DNA from: Bacteroidales bacterium
Lineage (GTDB): Bacteria; Bacteroidota; Bacteroidia; Bacteroidales; UBA932
Length of the DNA: 64,000 nucleotides
Assembly (NCBI GenBank): GCA_028707695.1
Contig: JAQWAL010000001.1
Span: 62,001 to 126,000 of the forward strand
Direction: 5' to 3'
Positions 62,009 to 64,000 of this stretch are shown piece after piece. A program made the position numbers and the translations under genes. Under the pieces are notes generated by a model. The model had not been told where the DNA came from and did not search any database. It saw only the letters and a program-made list of their open reading frames with translations. The stretch's first letter is position 1; each line of letters opens with the position of its first letter.

Positions 62009-63520
62009 ATGAAAAAGCAAATGAAAATTCATACATTACTGGTAGCACTACTGCTGCCAGTTTTGTTGTTATCCCAGCAACCCGTAAAACGGGAATTCAG
62101 GGGAGCATGGATACATACTGTTGGCAACCAACAGTTCAAAACCATGAGTACAGACTCTATCAAAGCAATGCTAATAAAAACCCTGGACATCCTGGAAGAG
62201 GCTGGTGTAAACGCCGTGATATTCCAGGTAAGGCCTCAGGCAGATGCCTTGTATGTTTCCAACCACGAACCGTGGAGTCGCTTTATAACAGGCCAGCAAG
62301 GCAAAGCTCCCAACCCTCTGTGGGACCCTTTGCAATTCATGATTGAAGAGAGTCACCAAAGAGGTATGGAGCTGCACGCTTGGTGTAACCCATACAGGGT
62401 CACATCAAACGAACAAGAACAATTGCACCCGTCCCATCTCTACTTTAAAAAACCTTACCTGTTCAAAAGATACGGGAAACAGCTCTATTTTGATCCGGGT
62501 GAACCAGAGGCTGTAGAACACACAGTAAAAGTTATTGCAGATATAGTAGAGAGATACGATGTAGATGCCATACACTTCGACGACTACTTTTATCCTTATC
62601 CAATACAGTTCGAAGAGTTCCACGACGACCATTCATTTGTCAAATATGCCTATGACCAAGGCTACGAGTACTGGCAAAAGTCAGACTGGAGAAGGAACAA
62701 TGTATCTACCCTAATAAAAGCCCTTAACGACACTATCAAATCTATCAAACCATGGGTAAGGTTCGGGATCAGTCCGTTTGGGATACACAGGAACTTGAAG
62801 GACACTCCAGATGGTAGCGGGAGCAAAACCAATGGACTTTCTAATTACGATCAATTGTATGCAGATGTACCATTATGGGTCAAAAACGGTTGGATCGATT
62901 ATAACGTGCCCCAATTGTATTGGAAAATTGGTCACCCGGCTGCAGATTACAAAACCCTGATTGAGTGGTGGAACAAATCTAATCACAAAGGTCATCTTTA
63001 CATAGGACAAAGCATTGGAACATTCACTGAACCCGATTTGGATAATCCTGGCAAGACTCAATTCGAAGCAAAGATGAAAATGGTCAGGGAACTGGAAAAT
63101 GTACATGGGAATGTTTGGTGGCCAGGATGGTCTGTAGCAGCAAACCATAACGGTTTTGCCGATTCCCTTAAAAACAGGTACCAAAAAGAGTTATCATTGA
63201 TCCCTGCATACAAACACTTGGACTCCATTCCTCCAACTCCTGTCTCTGCGGTAAAATATAAATCGGGACAAATAGTATGGCAAAAACAAATTCACGAAGA
63301 TCCTTTGCAAACAGTTCTTTTTTATGGTGTTTACCGTTTCCCCGACGGAGTAAAACCAGACATATCCCAAAGCCAATATTTGGTTAAAATCGTTGATACC
63401 AACAACTACAAACCAAATCCCGGCAAAGGGAAAAAACAACCTTACCAATATGTGATTACTGCAATCGACCGATGTTGGAACGAGAGTATTGCTTCAAAAC
63501 CGTTAAAGGTTAGGCATTAG
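62009..63520 (+). CDS. Glycosyl-hydrolase-like family 10 protein (GHL10/DUF187, YngK type)
   Basis: A 503-residue exported protein (signal LLVALLLPVLLLSQQ). The TIM-barrel domain spans about residues 28-340: REFRGAWIHTVGNQQFKTM, VNAVIFQVRPQADALY, MELHAWCNPYRVT, VDAIHFDDYFYPYP with acidic residues likely in catalysis, and VRFGISPFGIHRN. A fibronectin-like C-terminal segment follows from about residue 405. Related proteins act on peptidoglycan or related glycans; the true substrate is unproven. Two starts are possible, 62009 and 62021. A terminator lies just downstream. Confidence 0.88.
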   Translation: MKKQMKIHTLLVALLLPVLLLSQQPVKREFRGAWIHTVGNQQFKTMSTDSIKAMLIKTLDILEEAGVNAVIFQVRPQADALYVSNHEPWSRFITGQQGKAPNPLWDPLQFMIEESHQRGMELHAWCNPYRVTSNEQEQLHPSHLYFKKPYLFKRYGKQLYFDPGEPEAVEHTVKVIADIVERYDVDAIHFDDYFYPYPIQFEEFHDDHSFVKYAYDQGYEYWQKSDWRRNNVSTLIKALNDTIKSIKPWVRFGISPFGIHRNLKDTPDGSGSKTNGLSNYDQLYADVPLWVKNGWIDYNVPQLYWKIGHPAADYKTLIEWWNKSNHKGHLYIGQSIGTFTEPDLDNPGKTQFEAKMKMVRELENVHGNVWWPGWSVAANHNGFADSLKNRYQKELSLIPAYKHLDSIPPTPVSAVKYKSGQIVWQKQIHEDPLQTVLFYGVYRFPDGVKPDISQSQYLVKIVDTNNYKPNPGKGKKQPYQYVITAIDRCWNESIASKPLKVRH

Positions 63521-63536
63521 AAACTTATTATTGGTG

Positions 63537-63575
63537 ATTTAGCGGCATTTTAGTAAATTTGCCGCTAAATTTTTA
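63537..63575 (+). terminator. Hairpin terminator after the GHL10 gene, overlapping a promoter
   Basis: TTTAGCGGCA (63538-63547) and TGCCGCTAAA (63560-63569) pair perfectly, followed by TTTTT. The loop contains TAAATTTG, a -7 element for the next gene. Confidence 0.75.
63554..63561 (+). promoter_or_regulatory. -7 promoter element for the antiporter gene, inside the terminator hairpin
   Basis: TAAATTTG matches TAnnTTTG, 33 bases before the ATG at 63595. It shares bases with the loop and right arm of the upstream terminator. Confidence 0.55.
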
Positions 63576-63594
63576 TAAACACATAATTGACGGA

Positions 63595-64000
63595 ATGAAG
63601 AAAATCCTCTCTTTTTCACTTTTCTTAATAATTGGTTTGGCTTTATCTCAATTCCTCCCTGCTTTGGGAGAGAATTACAATACGGTCAAGATGGTATCGG
63701 ACACTCTTTTGTATATATGCTTGGCATATATAATGATAAATGTGGGTCGGGAGTTTGAACTTGACAAGGTTAGATGGAAAAGTTATATAAACGATTACTT
63801 CATTGCAATGGCAACTGCAGCCCTTCCCTGGATATTTGTAGCATTATATTACATATTCGTGTTACTTCCAGTTGAATACAACACCAGCTGGGATGCGTGG
63901 AAAGAGAGTCTTTTGTTAAGCCGTTTTGCAGCCCCCACTTCTGCCGGTATTCTGTTCACAATGCTTGCCGCAATAGGACTGAGGACTAGCTGGGTTTACA
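63595..64000 (+). CDS. Probable cation:proton antiporter, N-terminal part (3' truncated)
   Basis: The frame is open from the ATG at 63595 to the window edge (135 codons). The sequence shows a signal-like first helix (FSLFLIIGLALSQFLPAL), a second helix (LLYICLAYIMINVG), a third (FIAMATAALPWIFVALYYIF) and the motif LLSRFAAPTSAGILFTMLAA. The last segment resembles the sodium/proton antiporter-like proteins of Bacteroidales. The ending at TSWVY is caused by the window, not a stop. Family assignment is from memory of that motif and is moderate. Confidence 0.65.
   Translation, partial: MKKILSFSLFLIIGLALSQFLPALGENYNTVKMVSDTLLYICLAYIMINVGREFELDKVRWKSYINDYFIAMATAALPWIFVALYYIFVLLPVEYNTSWDAWKESLLLSRFAAPTSAGILFTMLAAIGLRTSWVY

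Noticed and set aside
1..64000. CRISPR arrays, tRNA/rRNA genes, insertion sequences, prophage or signs of a transferred island
   Set aside because: Reading both strands showed no repeat-spacer pattern, no tRNA cloverleaf, no transposase or integrase motif and no block of foreign-looking genes; the content is conserved housekeeping genes throughout.

Overview
The window is a gene-dense, AT-rich stretch of a chromosome from the phylum Bacteroidota, most likely order Bacteroidales. Four things point there. Promoters carry the Bacteroidetes -7 element TAnnTTTG or TAnnTTCG. The division/cell-wall cluster runs mraZ-rsmH-ftsL-ftsI-murE-mraY-murD-ftsW-murG-murC-ftsQ-ftsA-ftsZ, with murB and ddl absent and a PASTA-bearing transpeptidase. 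There is a TonB receptor with a carboxypeptidase-like N-terminal domain. Menaquinone genes are of the futalosine type (mqnB, mqnD). I see no tRNA or rRNA gene, insertion sequence, prophage or CRISPR array. No gap between genes exceeds about 150 bases. A DsrE-domain protein is cut by the left edge and a probable cation:proton antiporter by the right edge.

Layout. 1-3 kb: DsrE-domain protein end, acyltransferase, acyl-CoA synthetase. 3-7 kb (minus): NatAB-type ABC exporter and a 5'-nucleotidase split into two secreted proteins. 7-9.5 kb (minus): coiled-coil protein, rsmI, helix-hairpin-helix protein. 9.5-14.7 kb: tdk, a lipoprotein, alr, holA, an orphan HsdR-N-like nuclease domain, tRNA nucleotidyltransferase. 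14.6-21.3 kb: TonB receptor plus beta-helix lipoprotein, divergent from a PhoB/PhoR-like two-component system. 21.3-28 kb: folE, mqnB, mqnD, an ABC ATPase, a cobalamin adenosyltransferase, a DUF2795-like protein, trkA, aspA. 28-34 kb: a TonB-like/MORN protein, two convergent ABC-F genes, an M23 peptidase. 34-49.2 kb: the dcw cluster. 49.2-58.3 kb: gltX, galE and a sugar aminotransferase, rpiB-truB-queA, dprA-tatD-ansA. 58.4-64 kb: an ExbB/ExbD energy module, alkaline phosphatase, a glycosidase-like protein, the start of an antiporter.

The least ordinary region is 14.6-21.3 kb. The gap between the receptor and the response regulator holds seven-base repeats spaced every 11 bp, laid out like a PhoB box. 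They lie 11 bp from the receptor's -7 element, so the receptor/lipoprotein pair looks like a nutrient-uptake system driven by its divergent two-component system. The second clear regulatory signal is four 10-bp-phased repeats upstream of mraZ, which fit an autoregulatory MraZ operator for the whole dcw cluster. Most other genes are conserved housekeeping genes. All statements rest on reading motifs and context; no database search was run.
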